Positions 9,956 to 21,213 are shown, counted from the first letter of the stretch. The stretch is DNA of 64,000 bases from Chimonanthus salicifolius (GCA_013350335.1 CM023532.1:36953708-37017707); one strand, 5' to 3'. Translations and numbers: made by a program. Notes: generated from the sequence alone by a model not told the origin.

Positions 9956-12900
9956 ATGGATTCTGGGTGGTTTTGGGTGGTGTTCTCCGTCGTGGCAGGA
10001 GGAGCTTTTGCTGCTCTAAACCTGTTTCTGAAGAGAGTGAATGAGTGGATGTACGAAGGTGGATTGGGAGAGAAGCGTCGTTTCCTCCCTCCAGGCAATA
10101 TGGGTTGGCCTCTTATTGGCAACATGTGGGCATTCTTGAAAGCTTTCAAATCAGGAAATCCAGATTCTTTCATTTCCACCTTTGTTAAGAGGTTGGCTTC
10201 TCCTCCTCCTCCTCCTCCTCCTCCTCTTCTTCCTCTTCTTCTATCTTTTTTTAGTTTTATTTTCTCATGATTTTTCTTTCGATTTCGAGTATATATATAC
10301 ACCGGTAAGTCGATGAGGAGTAACCTCATGGGAAGTCGCCTAGAGGGATTTGAATGTGAATCGAACCCAAAATCTCCCTTCATAAAAGTACTTTCTTGAC
10401 CATCAGGCCAACCTCCCACCTTTATTAAGAGGTCGGCTTCTCCTCCTCATCTTCTATCCTTGCTTTCTTTTGTCATGATTTTTCTTTCAATTATATTTGT
10501 GTTGTTAATTAAAAATAGAATTTTCAACGATAATGGAGCTTTAGGTAAAAATTGAGAATTTACAAAAAAATGATTTTTAAACTTATTTTTTATTTTCCAT
10601 ATATTTTAATTAATATGGTTATTTTTTATAACATAATGAAATCGATCATCAGGGCCAGGCGGATTAGAAGGCCCCTATCTCAAAAAAAAAAAAAAAAATA
10701 GGTCAAAAAAATTAGAAAATAAAAGAGGGATACTAATTGTAGTAGGACCCATCTTAAGTGTTTGCTTAGGGTCCCTGACATTTCAGGACATCTCCTTTTA
10801 TTTAAAACTTAATACTCATGATTAAATTTAACAAATTGTAAATCATGAGCCGATTGCCTCTTAGCATCTATAAAAATCTATCTAATGTAACAATGACACA
10901 AGAAATCTTTTCTACTCTACTAACATGCTTGGATCATCACTTTCAGATTCAATCGCACTGGAATTTACAAGGCATTCATGTTTGGAAGCCCAACAATTAT
11001 GATCACAGTGCCAGAAACTTGCAGGCAAGTCCTAATGGATGACGATCATTTCAAACCCGGTTGGCCTCTTGCCACTCTGAAACTCATCGGAAGGAAATCA
11101 TTCGTCGGTCTTTCACACGAAGAACACAGATTGATTCGCCGGCTGACGGCAGCTCCCGTCAATGGCCACGAAGCATTATCAGTGTATCTCGAGTTCATAG
11201 AAAGTGCAGTGGTTTCTGCCCTTGAGAAATGGTCGGGGATGGGAGAGATAGAGTTCCTGACTGAGTTGAGAAGGCTCACTTTCAGAATAATCACTTACAT
11301 ATTTCTCAGTTCAGAAGGAAATCCAGTAATAGAGGCTCTAGAAAGAGAATATACAGCTTTGAACTACGGTGTAAGAGCCATGGCAATAAATCTTCCTGGA
11401 TTTGCATACCATAAAGCACTTAAGGTAAGTTCAGAACTGCTGCTTTGGCATCTCTCTCTTGTTGGGATTTACTTTATGAATCAATGGAACCCAAAAATCA
11501 AATCAAACATTTCAATCCAAGACAGATTTGACGTGGTACGGCCAAAGGCCTATGTCCACGGAGAACAACAAGAGAAATTCCAGTGACACTAGATCAGAGT
11601 ACAAATACAAATCTCTCTCTCAGAATTACAAACCCTAATTTCCAATTTTTTCTCTGATTTTCTCTCACCTCTCCCAAACGAAGACTCTTAAGTGGTACCT
11701 GAGAGGGTCCATGCTGACAAGCCACCTAGAGGAAGAGAGAGAAAATTTGTACCTCCTCTAATATTAGTGAAATTCTTCCAAATGTTACCCATGGATGTAG
11801 GCCGCAGCCGAACCACGTTAAATTCATGTGATGTGTTGGGTTTTGGCTCAAAAGTCCTTTTGGGTCTAGGTTGTGTTTATGTTAGGCCCAATGGGCCCAA
11901 TATGATTTATTTGTAATGCATGAGTATATAATGTCTCTGCAAATTTTTCTAGGGTGAGAGAGGAAAGAAGAAAATAGAGAGGAATGAGATATTGTGAAGA
12001 GGGGAGGGGAAGGGTTGGGTATCCTGGTAACCTGGCTCTGATACCATTTGTTAGGACCTGTGTATCCAGCCCAAAAGACTAGCATGTCAGCTGAAGTGAT
12101 CAAAGTCTTTTATAAATCCCTAGGTCTAACTCTACACTTCCAATGTGGAACTCGTTTGTAGCCCCAATAATCTCCCCTGGAATGAAGCCAGCCATCTCGT
12201 CTGTCTAGGAGATCTCCTGAGTCTACATGAGGTAGTTTGAAACCTGATTCTGATACCATTTGTTAGGACTTAGGTATTCAGCCCAAAAGACTAGCCCATT
12301 AGAATCTTGTGTAATTAATCAGTGATTGTTTGTATTTGATTGGCTTCCACTGATTTGAATGGAAAAATCCCAACATCTCTCTCTTCTATACATATATATT
12401 TACTAGGAATCAAGTTAACTCGGTATGATTTTCTAAATATTTAGGCTCGAAAAAAGTTGGTGGCAATTCTTCAATCTATTCTTAGTGAAAGAAGGGAGGA
12501 GAAGGCACGAAATGTACAGCAAGCAAAGAAGGACATGATGGATACTCTTATAGATGTTGAACACGAAAATGGTAGAAGATTGACGGACGAGGAGATCATT
12601 GATGTTCTGATTATGTACTTGAACGCTGGCCATGAATCATCTGGTCATATCACCATGTGGGCTACAGTTTTCCTCCAAGAACACCCAGAATTCCTTCAAA
12701 AAGCCAAGGTTGCACCAAAAATACAGAAAATATCATGGTCGTTTCCACTTTTTGGTACTTCCTTCTTAATCTTGTATAAAATTTGCAGGCTGAGGGAGAG
12801 AAGATATTGAAGAACAGACCACCAACACAAAAGGGTTTGTCACTTAAGGAGGTTAGACAAATGGATTATCTTTCTAAGGTCTGTCTCTCTTCTTATCTAA

Positions 12901-14349
12901 TCATTTTACTGCATTTGGATGTCTTGACTTCAATCTGCTCTTGTATTGAACATTTTTATTGAGAACTTTTTTTTAATCTGGATATCTTCACTTCATTTTG
13001 GAGGTGAGACTAATCTCACAAGCATATGTAAACCTCTCAATCCACACACTGGTAAGTCGATGAGGAGCAACTTCATGGGGAGTGGCCCAGAGGAGTTTGA
13101 GCGTGAATCGAACTCAAGACCACTTTTTATGAGAAGAGTTTCTTGACCGTCAGGCTGACCCCCTCCGAGTTATTTGGTAAAATGAGTTGAACAAGATTTG
13201 AATCCAAACATTTTTTTTATTGAGAAATTTGTTTTGATTTTGCAGGTGATCGATGAAACTTTAAGTATAGTCAATATTTCGTATGTGGTTTTCCGAGAGG
13301 CTACATCGGATGCGACTATAAATGGTTGGTTTTCATAGATTGGTGAATTTTATTTTAATGTTAAGCCGAAATTTCAAGTATTAATCGTCATCAACCAGTA
13401 TGAAAGATTTATAATCAAACTTTTTTCTTTCTTTCAGGCTACTTAATACCCAAGGGCTGGAAAGTTCAGGTCTGGTTTAGGAATGTTCATATGGATCCTG
13501 AAGTCTACCCTGACCCAAAGAAATTTAACCCAGACAGATGGGATGTAAGAAACGGTGACCTTTCTCTATTTAAATGTGGCGATGCTTATGTTTGTGAGTA
13601 GAATGTTTATGTTGTTTTATGCTTATCTTTTTCCAGGAATATACACCCAAAGCTGGAGCTTTCATTCCCTTTGGAGGGGGAAGCAGGTTATGCCCTGGAA
13701 ATGACCTTGCAAAGATGGAGATCTCTATTTTCCTCCATTATTTTCTCCTTGGCTATCAGTGCGTATATTTCCTCCGACTTTTTGCTAAGATCATACTTAT
13801 GCTGCATTTATACACATTAAGATTGGATATCCAACCCAAAAGACTAGTCTATTAGGTGAAGTGACCTTAAGTCCTTTATAAATTTCTATATCTCTCTCTA
13901 TACTTCCAATATATTACTCTTTCGCAGCCCCAATAATCCCCCTCGAATGAGGCCAACCATCCCGTCTTTGTGGGGGTCCACGTGAGATAGTCTGATCTGG
14001 CTCTGATATCACTTGTTAGGATTGAGTATTCAGCCCAAAAGACTAGCATGTTTGGTGGAATGATCCAAGTCCTTTATAAATCCGTAGATTTCCTTCTACA
14101 CTTCTAATATGAAATTTATTCACAGACCCCGACAATATATGCATTAAGTTTTTTATTTTTGATAGAACATTTTTTCCACTTTGAGTTCAGAACTTTAAAT
14201 TAATTTGGAAGTTGACATTGAATTCAATTTTGCAATTGTGCAGGCTCAAGCGGCTTAACCCTAAGTGCCCAATAAGGTACCTACCCCATCCAAGGCCACA
14301 GGATAATTGTGCTGCAGTGATCACAAAGTCAGCATCTCCTTCGATGTGA
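9956..14349 (+). CDS. KAO: ent-Kaurenoic acid oxidase, cytochrome P450 CYP88A, ExxR arginine replaced
   Basis: KAO is an ER-anchored P450 that converts ent-kaurenoic acid to GA12 in gibberellin synthesis. Exons: 9956-10191, 10947-11424, 12445-12708, 12789-12878, 13246-13324, 13438-13544, 13637-13758, 14244-14349. All junctions are GT-AG and in phase, giving 493 residues, close to the usual CYP88A length. Visible: an N-terminal hydrophobic anchor, [14 protein letters not shown], the I-helix AGHES (299-303), the FNPDRW segment and the haem loop [10 protein letters not shown] with Cys437. The K-helix motif reads E360-T-L-S363, whereas family members have ETLR. The ExxR arginine is nearly invariant in P450s, so the enzyme is probably inactive unless this is a sequencing error. 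The ATG at 9956 gives the family-like N-terminus; an in-frame ATG at 9902 lies upstream of the TATA box. Introns 1, 2, 4 and 7 hold transposons. Confidence 0.93.
10196..10243 (+). repeat. CTC/CTT microsatellite at the start of KAO intron 1
   Basis: A (TCC)n/(TTC)n pyrimidine tract begins a few bases after the exon 1 donor at 10192. A shorter version recurs at 10438-10456, in the duplicated exon-edge segment. Confidence 0.8.
10300..10418 (-). mobile_element. tRNA-derived SINE (family 1), minus strand, in KAO intron 1
   Basis: On the minus strand this reads a tRNA-like head with GGCCTGATGGTCAAGAA (A-box region) and GGGTTCGATTC (B box), followed by the family 1 body. Relatives lie at 13045-13165, 14835-14985, 41040-41212, 52845-53000 and 63881-64000. 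It is flanked by a partial duplication of the exon 1 edge (10181-10285 and 10421-10500). Confidence 0.7.
10421..10500 (+). repeat. Partial duplication of the KAO exon 1 / intron 1 boundary
   Basis: TTTATTAAGAGGTCGGCTTC at 10421 repeats TTTGTTAAGAGGTTGGCTTC at 10181, 240 bases apart, and similarity continues through the pyrimidine tract to CATGATTTTTCTTTC. It recreates a second possible donor (AAGAG followed by GT at 10432). Confidence 0.75.
11460..12030. mobile_element. LTR-retrotransposon fragments in KAO intron 2
   Basis: Several segments look like pieces of long terminal repeats: TTGACGTGGTACGGCC with CCACGGAGAAC (about 11525-11570), GATGTAGGCCGCAGCCGAAC with CCACG (about 11793), and TTGGGTTTTGGCTCAAAAG (about 11836), which resembles 15000-15130. 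No internal coding region is present. Family and exact ends are not certain. Confidence 0.55.
12049..12303 (-). mobile_element. TRIM retrotransposon, minus strand, in KAO intron 2
   Basis: One LTR-like unit lies at 12049-12169 (TGTTAGGACC to CCCCAATA). A non-coding middle (12170-12260) follows, then a second LTR, truncated (12261-12303). On the minus strand the middle begins with TGGTATCAGAATC, resembling a primer-binding site for initiator Met-tRNA. A further PBS-like segment (CTGGCTCTGATACCA) at 12032-12048 hints at an older neighbouring copy. Confidence 0.8.
13045..13165 (-). mobile_element. tRNA-derived SINE (family 1), minus strand, in KAO intron 4
   Basis: This copy shares GGTAAGTCGATGAGGAG and the B-box region (GAGTTCGATTCACG on the minus strand) with the SINE at 10300-10418. 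The head ends at the GGGGGTCAGCCTGACGGTC side. Confidence 0.7.
13815..14137 (-). mobile_element. TRIM retrotransposon, minus strand, in KAO intron 7
   Basis: Two LTRs of about 122 bases (about 13815-13935 and 14014-14137) flank a short non-coding middle. The middle has the tRNA-Met primer-site complement (GGCTCTGATATCA) next to the right LTR and a purine-rich tract (on the minus strand, GAGGGGGAT) next to the left LTR. It belongs to the same family as 12049-12303 and 29421-29756. Confidence 0.85.
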
Positions 14350-15536
14350 AAGGAAAAAGAAATCCCATTTTGGCTATAACAAAGTGGTTAAATTTTATTT
14401 TGAGACTGTCTGCTAGAGTAATATTACCATTTTATGCTTAAAACAGTTCATATCCAATAAATGAAAAACTTTACTATGATGGCTAGAAAAGCATCTTATG
14501 ATTAATATATATGATGTAGCCATGAATATACATTGGTATTTTTTTTTTTTTTCTTATTGCATTTCAAAGCATTAAAAAAAATCTCATACTTTCATATGGT
14601 ACTTTCGTTGCTCTCACTCTGGTGTCGCTCTAAGGTCAGTTCCGCGGTTCTTGGGTATTTTTAATTGGTTCGATTAGTTCTTAAATGTCGGGTAGTTCAG
14701 AATCTGGAAAGTTAGATTGAGTTGAGATCACATCTACCCAAATCTACCCACCTGACATGCACCCCTAGGTGTGGACTTTGGGATAGATTCTGTTGATAAG
14801 AGTATAAAAATAAAAAGACATGATTGGAGTTGGACTGACTGTCAAAAAGCTCGTCTCATAAATCAGGGTCTTGAGTACGATTCACGCTCAATTCAATGGG
14901 TCACTCTCCATAGACTTAACCGGTATGTGTAGATTAAGAGGTTTATACATGTCCTATGGATTAGTCTCACTTCCAATATACAGTGGGGATATCCTGTTTG
15001 ATTTTGGCTCAAAAGGCCTAAGTTTTGTCCAATAGGTCCAAGTCTTCTTGTAAGTCCAAACTTATAAGGGTTATTTTCTCTCTAGAGTTTTCTCTAAGTT
15101 AGGGGATATCCTGTTGCGTCTGGCTCAAAAGGCCTAAGTTTGGCCCAACAGACCCAAGTATTCTTGTAAGCCCAAACTTATAAGGGTTATTTTCTCTTTA
15201 GAGTTTTCTCTAAGTTAGGGGTTTTTTCTCAGAGAGAAGGTGAGGCTATAGAGATCATTGTAGCACCCTGTTTATCTTGTTCATAGTGGATTGAGTTAAA
15301 CGCTCCGTGGATGTAGTTTTCGGGGGAACCACGTAAAAACCTTGTGTCTCTTGTGTGATTGATTTGTGTGTTTGCATTTCATAACATAACCATGTCACAA
15401 AAAACAAAAAAAATAAAATAAATAGAAGATATGACTTATTAGAAGGACTAGGCCCAAGCTTCTATTATCAGGACTATAGGTCTCAGTCCATCCTATCCTC
15501 ATCGGGTCCCCCCTTTTATCTTTCAAATATATAATA
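14350..15536. other. Intergenic after KAO with SINE and LTR remnants
   Basis: No gene is seen. A family 1 SINE (plus strand) lies at about 14835-14985, with TACGATTCACGC as a decayed B box. At about 14990-15385 is an LTR-like stretch ending TTTGCATTTCATAACA. It contains an internal repeat of about 120 bases (GGCTCAAAAGGCCTAAGTTT at 15006 and 15123). A MITE right end, TGCACCCCTA, lies near 14758. Confidence 0.6.
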
Positions 15537-15727
15537 CTCCCTCTATTCCAAATTAGTTGTCTTATATGGATTTTAGAATTGTCCCAAAATAATTATCTCA
15601 TTTATATTAGAGTAGTATAAAATGTGTTGAAAATAGATGAGATCACATGGAGTCCTAGCTTTATATAGAGAGTTGTTTAGAAAATACAAATATTTCAAAT
15701 GAGACAACTAAAATGGGACTGAGGGAG
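15537..15727. mobile_element. Stowaway-type MITE
   Basis: CTCCCTCTATTCCAAATTAG at the left and its partner CTAAAATGGGACTGAGGGAG at the right are terminal inverted repeats, flanked by TA on both sides. These are the Stowaway (Tc1/mariner) hallmarks. Length is 191 bases, with no coding sequence. Confidence 0.9.
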
Positions 15728-16836
15728 TATTACTTATCAGATTTAATAGACAGAGGACAATACTTGGAAATGTTAAGAGAGAATGATTTTCATAAACTTT
15801 GTGATCTAATTCATTTATTAGGACTTACACCACACAAGAGTTCTACATAATACTCAAATGACTCAGTCATCTCTAATAAGAGATTAATACAAACTTAAGC
15901 TCTTGATCTAACAAAACTTTTAATATGATAGACTTATAAGCTATCTTAATAGGACGATTGTAGGATGATTAAATCTCATCATAGAGTGTAAGAATGGAAA
16001 AAATATTTTGGCCATGATTTTAAAAGCTTGATCACCGGTACACATGCATATATAGAATACTTTGATGGTGAGAGCTTCATCTAAAATCCAATTATAATAC
16101 ACAGAGAAGTGATCAACCACTCTTTTTAAAGTGCTCTCTCAGTAAGAACTCTATACGAATTTACTTACGATCATTAGTTAGGTGAGTTAGAAAGATATAT
16201 ATGTATAGATCATGCTTATTAAAAATAAGCTTGAGTTAATATCTCTACTCATAATTCTAAAAAATTCAAAAAATCAACGATAGATAATTGTCTAATTTTA
16301 TCAATTTCAATTCTATACTAATAATTTTGAATATAAACTTTAAACCTTAAAAGATTGTTTGCTTAGATAAGATACATAAAATTAGAGCTTTCTTAGATGA
16401 ATGTCAGGTGCGACCACGAACAAAGTGACATAAGACCACCGGCTTGAAAGAGTCCTCCTCTACAGTCGGGACTCGGGATGGCCCAATCCCAAACTTACAC
16501 GTCATCCAACAAGGCTAATCGCCCTTCAAGGCTACAAAGTGCACAATTTTTTTTTAAACAAAATAATATAATGACTTAAATCAATGTTTTCAAAATTGTA
16601 TCGAATCATACGGTTCGGCCCAATTGGACTTAACCAGCATCTAGGTGGTTCGATTGTTAAGATGGTTTGATTCATTCCAAAATTATTATTATTTTTTATT
16701 TTATTTTATTTTCTCTTCTTCTTTTCAACTTTAAATATCATTTTCATCGTTTTCTATCATAGTATAATTATTAGAATGAAATTTTTAATTTTTTATTCAG
16801 TAAATTCAATTTTAAATATTATAATGATAGTATAAT
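15728..16836. other. Intergenic, no gene seen
   Basis: AT-rich DNA without coding potential. I see no complete element in it. Confidence 0.65.
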
Positions 16837-17244
16837 CAGGGATTTAAAAATCGTTTATCTCTCCTCCCGATATCGGCATTTTCTCTCTCCTCCGATATCG
16901 GAACTGTGAAAAAACCGCAAAAAACCGTGACGAACAGTGAAGAATCGCAAAAAACGTATCGGACGGACCGTGATGAACTGTGGAGAACCGCAAAAAATCG
17001 CGTAAAACCATGGAAAACCGTGTAAAAACCGTATCGGTGTTTTTTTTTTTAAAAAAAATTAAAAACCGATATTTAGGAATATCGGCCGATATTGTGACCG
17101 ACATTTTGGACCGAATATCGGCCATATCGGCCGATAATATGTATATACGGCCGATACATATCGTATCGGCCGATATCGTTCGGTATGAAAATACCAATAC
17201 ATTTCGGCCGATACGACATGTATAGGCCGATATTTAAACCTCAG
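16837..17244. mobile_element. hAT-type MITE of the CGGCCGATAT palindrome family, with 8-bp target duplication
   Basis: Ends read CAGGGATTTAAA and TTTAAACCTCAG, flanked by AGTATAAT at 16829-16836 and 17245-17252. The interior is a run of short inverted words (ATATCGGCCGATAT and variants) and repeated AAAACCGTG-like words. Relatives occur at 24238-24325, 31805-31950 and 49940-50098. Confidence 0.85.
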
Positions 17245-17868
17245 AGTATAATAACATCAAAATCAAAAGGGTTCAAACAGTTTCACTCAGTGATTGAATT
17301 TAATTTAATCAAAACATTATACAAAACAATTTTATTTACTGTTTCATTTTAAATTTACTAATTTATTTTTATAGACTTAACCCATCAATATTTATATAAG
17401 AAGTATTATATTATAAAGTGTCACCATAGAAGAATACATGAGTGAATCCTCTCATTTGGTGCATTATCTACAAAGACCCACAACCTTGAAAACTTCAATT
17501 AAGGCATAAAACATTGGAAAATTTCAAAGAGATACATGTGCCCTCTTAAGATTTGTCACCTTATTCTACATATTTTCTTCATCTTCACACCAGACCAGAC
17601 GTAACTCAACACTAAAACAAAACTGGTTGACCATCTTTTTATTTATACATTGGATGATGCCCTCACACCGTCACTTCCCTTTTAATCAATTCTATTAAAT
17701 TCTTTGACCAACCATTGTTAGTAACCCTAGAAGAATAGTATATACACTAAACACATTTCCATCTGTATTTATTTATATATAGGATTCCTCATGATACTCG
17801 GATCGTGTGAATGAATGCCCACACAATCTCACTTCTAAATATTCAATCCCAATCTCAATGACTACACT
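17245..17868. other. Intergenic, no gene seen
   Basis: AT-rich DNA between two MITEs. No reading frame or RNA gene is recognisable. Confidence 0.65.
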
Positions 17869-17875
17869 ATTTTAT

Positions 17876-18183
17876 GGGTACCGATCCTCCCACGGACATT
17901 TTGTATAACTCGATACAGGTTTTACTATATTGCCCATTTTACCCTTCGAATCGGCTTACCGAACCCTTCGAATCAGCTCGCCGGATTATTGACCGGTTCG
18001 CCGGCTCACTGAAATTTATCTAATTGAGACTATTTTTTCATACAAAACAACAAATCAGATCACTGAAATCGAATTACTGAATTTATTTTAAATGCTTTCG
18101 TATGGCAGTTAAAGGGTAAAATGAGCAATACCCTAAATCCCGTGTCTCGTTACACAAAATGCTCTTGGGAGGATCACTATCCC
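17876..18183. mobile_element. MITE with long inverted repeats and 7-bp target duplication
   Basis: About 70 bases at each end are inverted copies (GATCCTCCCACGGACATTTTG on the left, its relative on the right). ATTTTAT flanks it at 17869-17875 and 18184-18190. The subterminal CATTTTACCC followed by TTCGAATCGG resembles the palindrome at 2228-3483 and the MITE at 45779-46206. Confidence 0.85.
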
Positions 18184-18223
18184 ATTTTATTTCAAACCTG
18201 TACATAATTTTTCATAGAATTAT

Positions 18224-18574
18224 CATTGTGGCGTTTGACTTTTTTCGCTACTATGTGGAGTCTTTCATGGAAACGCAACAACAGAATTTTTAAGAATAGT
18301 GTTGAATCATCGGAAGTTGTTTCTACAAGAATATTTGCCAAGTGCGCTTTGTGGGCCTCTACTCTAATGGTTTTAAAGAATATCTCTTCTAATGATATTC
18401 TCCGAACCTGAAAAGAATGTATTGATTTAACTTAGGTTCTTTTGTGTTTTTTTCAAGCTTTATTTTTTTTCGTGGGTTTCTTGGGGTAGCGGGCTTGTTT
18501 TGCTTTTTTTAACTTTTTGCGCTTGCACCTCTGATGTTTTCTTTTCTCTTAATATATTAACCATGTAAAAAATA
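18224..18574 (+). mobile_element. 3' fragment of a second LINE, with 20-bp target duplication
   Basis: The frame from 18226 reads WSLSWKRNNRIFKNS and CALWAS, matching the C-terminal end of plant L1-type ORF2 proteins, and stops at 18411. A 3' UTR-like stretch follows. ATAATTTTTCATAGAATTAT at 18204-18223 recurs with one change at 18575-18594. This copy has no RNase H and differs from the LINE at 4856. Confidence 0.88.
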
Positions 18575-18753
18575 ATAATTTTTCATAAAATTATTTTCCT
18601 CCAAAAAATAAATAAGCAACCTCGTAGTTATCAAACTTTAAAATCATAAGAATAGAATGATCAAATCAATTTTTTCAATTTGTGAGATTGTCTAAGCTCT
18701 TGTTACACACTACTGTCTATTAATTTTTTTCAATCGATTTGTGATGTTAGAAT

Positions 18754-20268
18754 TAAAATAATTAAAAAATGACATAGATTGTAGATTGATAAAATTTCAT
18801 TGTCATGTGATCAATTTAGTATTGTGATTTCAACTTTAGAATTATTATTATTATTACATGCCAATGAAATCATGACAGACGACCATAAAAGAAAAATAAA
18901 ATGATAATTCGACTGATAAAAATAAAGAACATGTTTTCTTTAGCAAATATACCAGGTCATCGGCAGCTCAACAGCCCACAAACTGACCTTAGCATACACA
19001 TTAGAGAGAGTCCCTATTGGTGTATACGACTTATATCCGTTGACAAAACTATTTTAGTCCTTAGATTTCAAGTATCCATGTATACATTTCCTTGCGTATA
19101 TGTTACACTTCATTGCTTTTTAAAAAAGAATATTTTTTTTTTTAAGTCAAAGAGGGTTAGAACGTTTCCTCGTTCAAAGGGAAAAGCAGGTTCGATTGTT
19201 GGATGCAATGGTAGTCTAAATATACTATTTCATTATTTCACTATGAAAATTGATTCGGATATTAGTGTTTTTAATAACACACAATATTGTCTTATGATAA
19301 ATGAGAATTTTTATTTTATTCATTAATTTAAATTAATTTTTAACTTATTGTGATAGATAGAACAAGTTATGGAACGGCAAAAATTTAAAGTAAAAACTCG
19401 ATGAATTCTCCTAATCTTATTTAACAAATTTATTGGGGTAAATAATTCAAAGAGGTTGGACTTGTAGACCGAAACTCATCTTGAAAACAGAAGTCTTGAC
19501 TTTAATTCTCATGCTACTTCAAAGGGTCACTCCCTATAGAGTGACTTGATGTCAGGGGAAAAATTTGGGTCGGGTTTTAATCCGACCTCTATGACCCGAC
19601 TGATTTTACATTTTTAAAGTTAAGATCGGGTTAAGTTGAAGAAAAAAATCAGAATTAAATTCAGGTCGGATCGAGTTAAGCTTTTTAAATTAACATGATC
19701 TGAAGTAACTTGATCTGACTCACTAAAAAAAATTAATATAGCATTGGAGTTGATTAGGATCATTTAGAAAATGCAATCTACGAAATTAAAATTTCAAAAA
19801 CTTGCTTGTGGGCTACCGTAACAGGCTTGTGCAGACGCACAGCTTGCAAAAGCATCTTCCATATTTGACTTTGATTTTCTCCTTCTCTACTTCTCTTTCT
19901 TCTTCCTTCCTTTGTATAAATAAACTTCACAGCTCTCCTCCTCTGCTCTCCTCTACAAAGACAAACAAGAGACAAGGAAGAATCATCTGAATCCAACAAT
20001 GGAAGCTCCTCTCTTCTTCAGATGCCCCATTTCATTGGAGCTCATGAAAGATCCAGTCACCATCTCTACAGGCCTCACCTACGAAAGGAAGAACATTGAA
20101 AAATGGTTCTACATATACAAGAAGACCACCTGCCCTGCAACAATGCAGCATCTCGACAACTTCGATCTCACCCCGAACAACACCCTTAATCGCCTAATTC
20201 GTTCATGGAAAGATCGAGACACCCCGTCGTCATCGTCGTCATCGCCCGATCGCGTCGAGAATGACGAA
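18754..20268 (+). repeat. Direct duplication, copy 2 (intact PUB locus)
   Basis: This is the partner of 1-1515. Similarity runs at least from 18754 to 20268 and may begin further left, since copy 1 is cut by the window edge. In this copy the reading frame continues past the breakpoint into the ARM region. Confidence 0.95.
19865..19921 (+). promoter_or_regulatory. Core promoter of the PUB gene (W-box core and TATA box)
   Basis: TTGACT at 19865-19870 and TATAAATAAA from 19915 lie 80-135 bases before the ATG, followed by a CT-rich leader. The arrangement is the same in the truncated copy. Confidence 0.5.
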
Positions 20269-21213
20269 GTGGTGTCACTCTTGAAGACCATGGAATCCAC
20301 CCCATTCAAGGTCACTTCCCTCAAGAAATTCCGATCCATGATCGAAAAAGACGATGAATTTAAAGCCGACTTCATGAAATTTGGTGGAATCGAAGTATTG
20401 TGCAGCATATTTCACCAAATCCAATTGGAAACATCAGACTTTGTAGCATTCCAGGCCTGTGAAGAGGCGCTGGGAATTTTGTACCACCTCCCATTGTCTG
20501 ATGAGGCATCAAATCGGCTGCTTGAGAATCCTGAATGTGTCAAATCCTTGGCTATCATGCTTCAGAGGGCAAGCGCCGAAGCCCGATTGCATGCAGTAAC
20601 AATTCTGCGAAGGATGGCGAAGATTAACTGCGGTTGGAATCAGATTACAAGTGATATGGAAATGGATATCTTTAAATCCCTGTTAGAGCTTTTGTCAGAC
20701 GAAATGTGCACTAAGGCGAGTTCATGTGCATTGGATGTGCTGACAGAGATTTCTGGAACTTCAAGGAAGAACAGAGTAAAGGCTGTCGAGGCGGGCGCAG
20801 TTTGCGTATTGATCGAACTTCTTCCAGACACAAACCGCTCTAAATGTGAGAAGATGCTGTTCCTGCTCAAATTGTTATGCGAATGCGCTGAGGGAAGATC
20901 GGCCTTTGCCGATCATGGGTTGGCAATTCCGATCATCGCGAAGAAGATACTGCGTGTGTCGGAGCTGGCGACGAAGTTTGGGGTGAAGATCATGTGGTTA
21001 ATTAGCGGTTTTCTACCCACAGATCGGATTTTGGAGGAGATGTTGATGTTTGGAGCAGTGAAGAAGCTTCTGGGATTGTTGCACATCGGCGGCAGATCGT
21101 CGACGAAGGAGAAGGCAATGAAGATTATCAAATTGCATGGGAATTCATGGAGGAAGTATCCTTGCTTTCCTTATGATTTGAGGGATTATTTGAGAATAAT
21201 CCAAGACAATTAG
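19999..21213 (+). CDS. U-box E3 ubiquitin-protein ligase, PUB22/23/24 type
   Basis: Single-exon ORF of 404 residues, as usual for this clade. The U-box spans about residues 5-78 (CPISLELMKDPV, STGLTYERKNIEKW, LTPNNTLNRLIRSW). A Ser-rich linker of about 10 residues follows, then ARM-type helical repeats to the C-terminus (for example EAGAVCVLIELLPD, ECAEGRSAFADHG). The U-box recruits a ubiquitin-charged E2 and the ARM part selects substrates. Arabidopsis PUB22-24 dampen pattern-triggered immunity and act in drought responses. Which of them this equals cannot be told from the sequence. A W-box core and TATA box lie upstream. A truncated duplicate of the first 90 codons lies 18.75 kb upstream. 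Confidence 0.93.
   Translation: MEAPLFFRCPISLELMKDPVTISTGLTYERKNIEKWFYIYKKTTCPATMQHLDNFDLTPNNTLNRLIRSWKDRDTPSSSSSSPDRVENDEVVSLLKTMESTPFKVTSLKKFRSMIEKDDEFKADFMKFGGIEVLCSIFHQIQLETSDFVAFQACEEALGILYHLPLSDEASNRLLENPECVKSLAIMLQRASAEARLHAVTILRRMAKINCGWNQITSDMEMDIFKSLLELLSDEMCTKASSCALDVLTEISGTSRKNRVKAVEAGAVCVLIELLPDTNRSKCEKMLFLLKLLCECAEGRSAFADHGLAIPIIAKKILRVSELATKFGVKIMWLISGFLPTDRILEEMLMFGAVKKLLGLLHIGGRSSTKEKAMKIIKLHGNSWRKYPCFPYDLRDYLRIIQDN

Noticed and set aside
10648..10775. Short hAT-like element in KAO intron 1 (CAGGGCCAGGCGG to GGGTCCCTG)
   Set aside because: The ends look hAT-like, but I found no target duplication and the right end is uncertain, so it was not listed as a feature.
1..20268. 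Assembly artefact as the explanation for the duplicated PUB region
   Set aside because: The copies differ by many substitutions and indels in the flank, so they are distinct loci or alleles rather than one read set placed twice. An allelic misassembly cannot be fully excluded from sequence alone.
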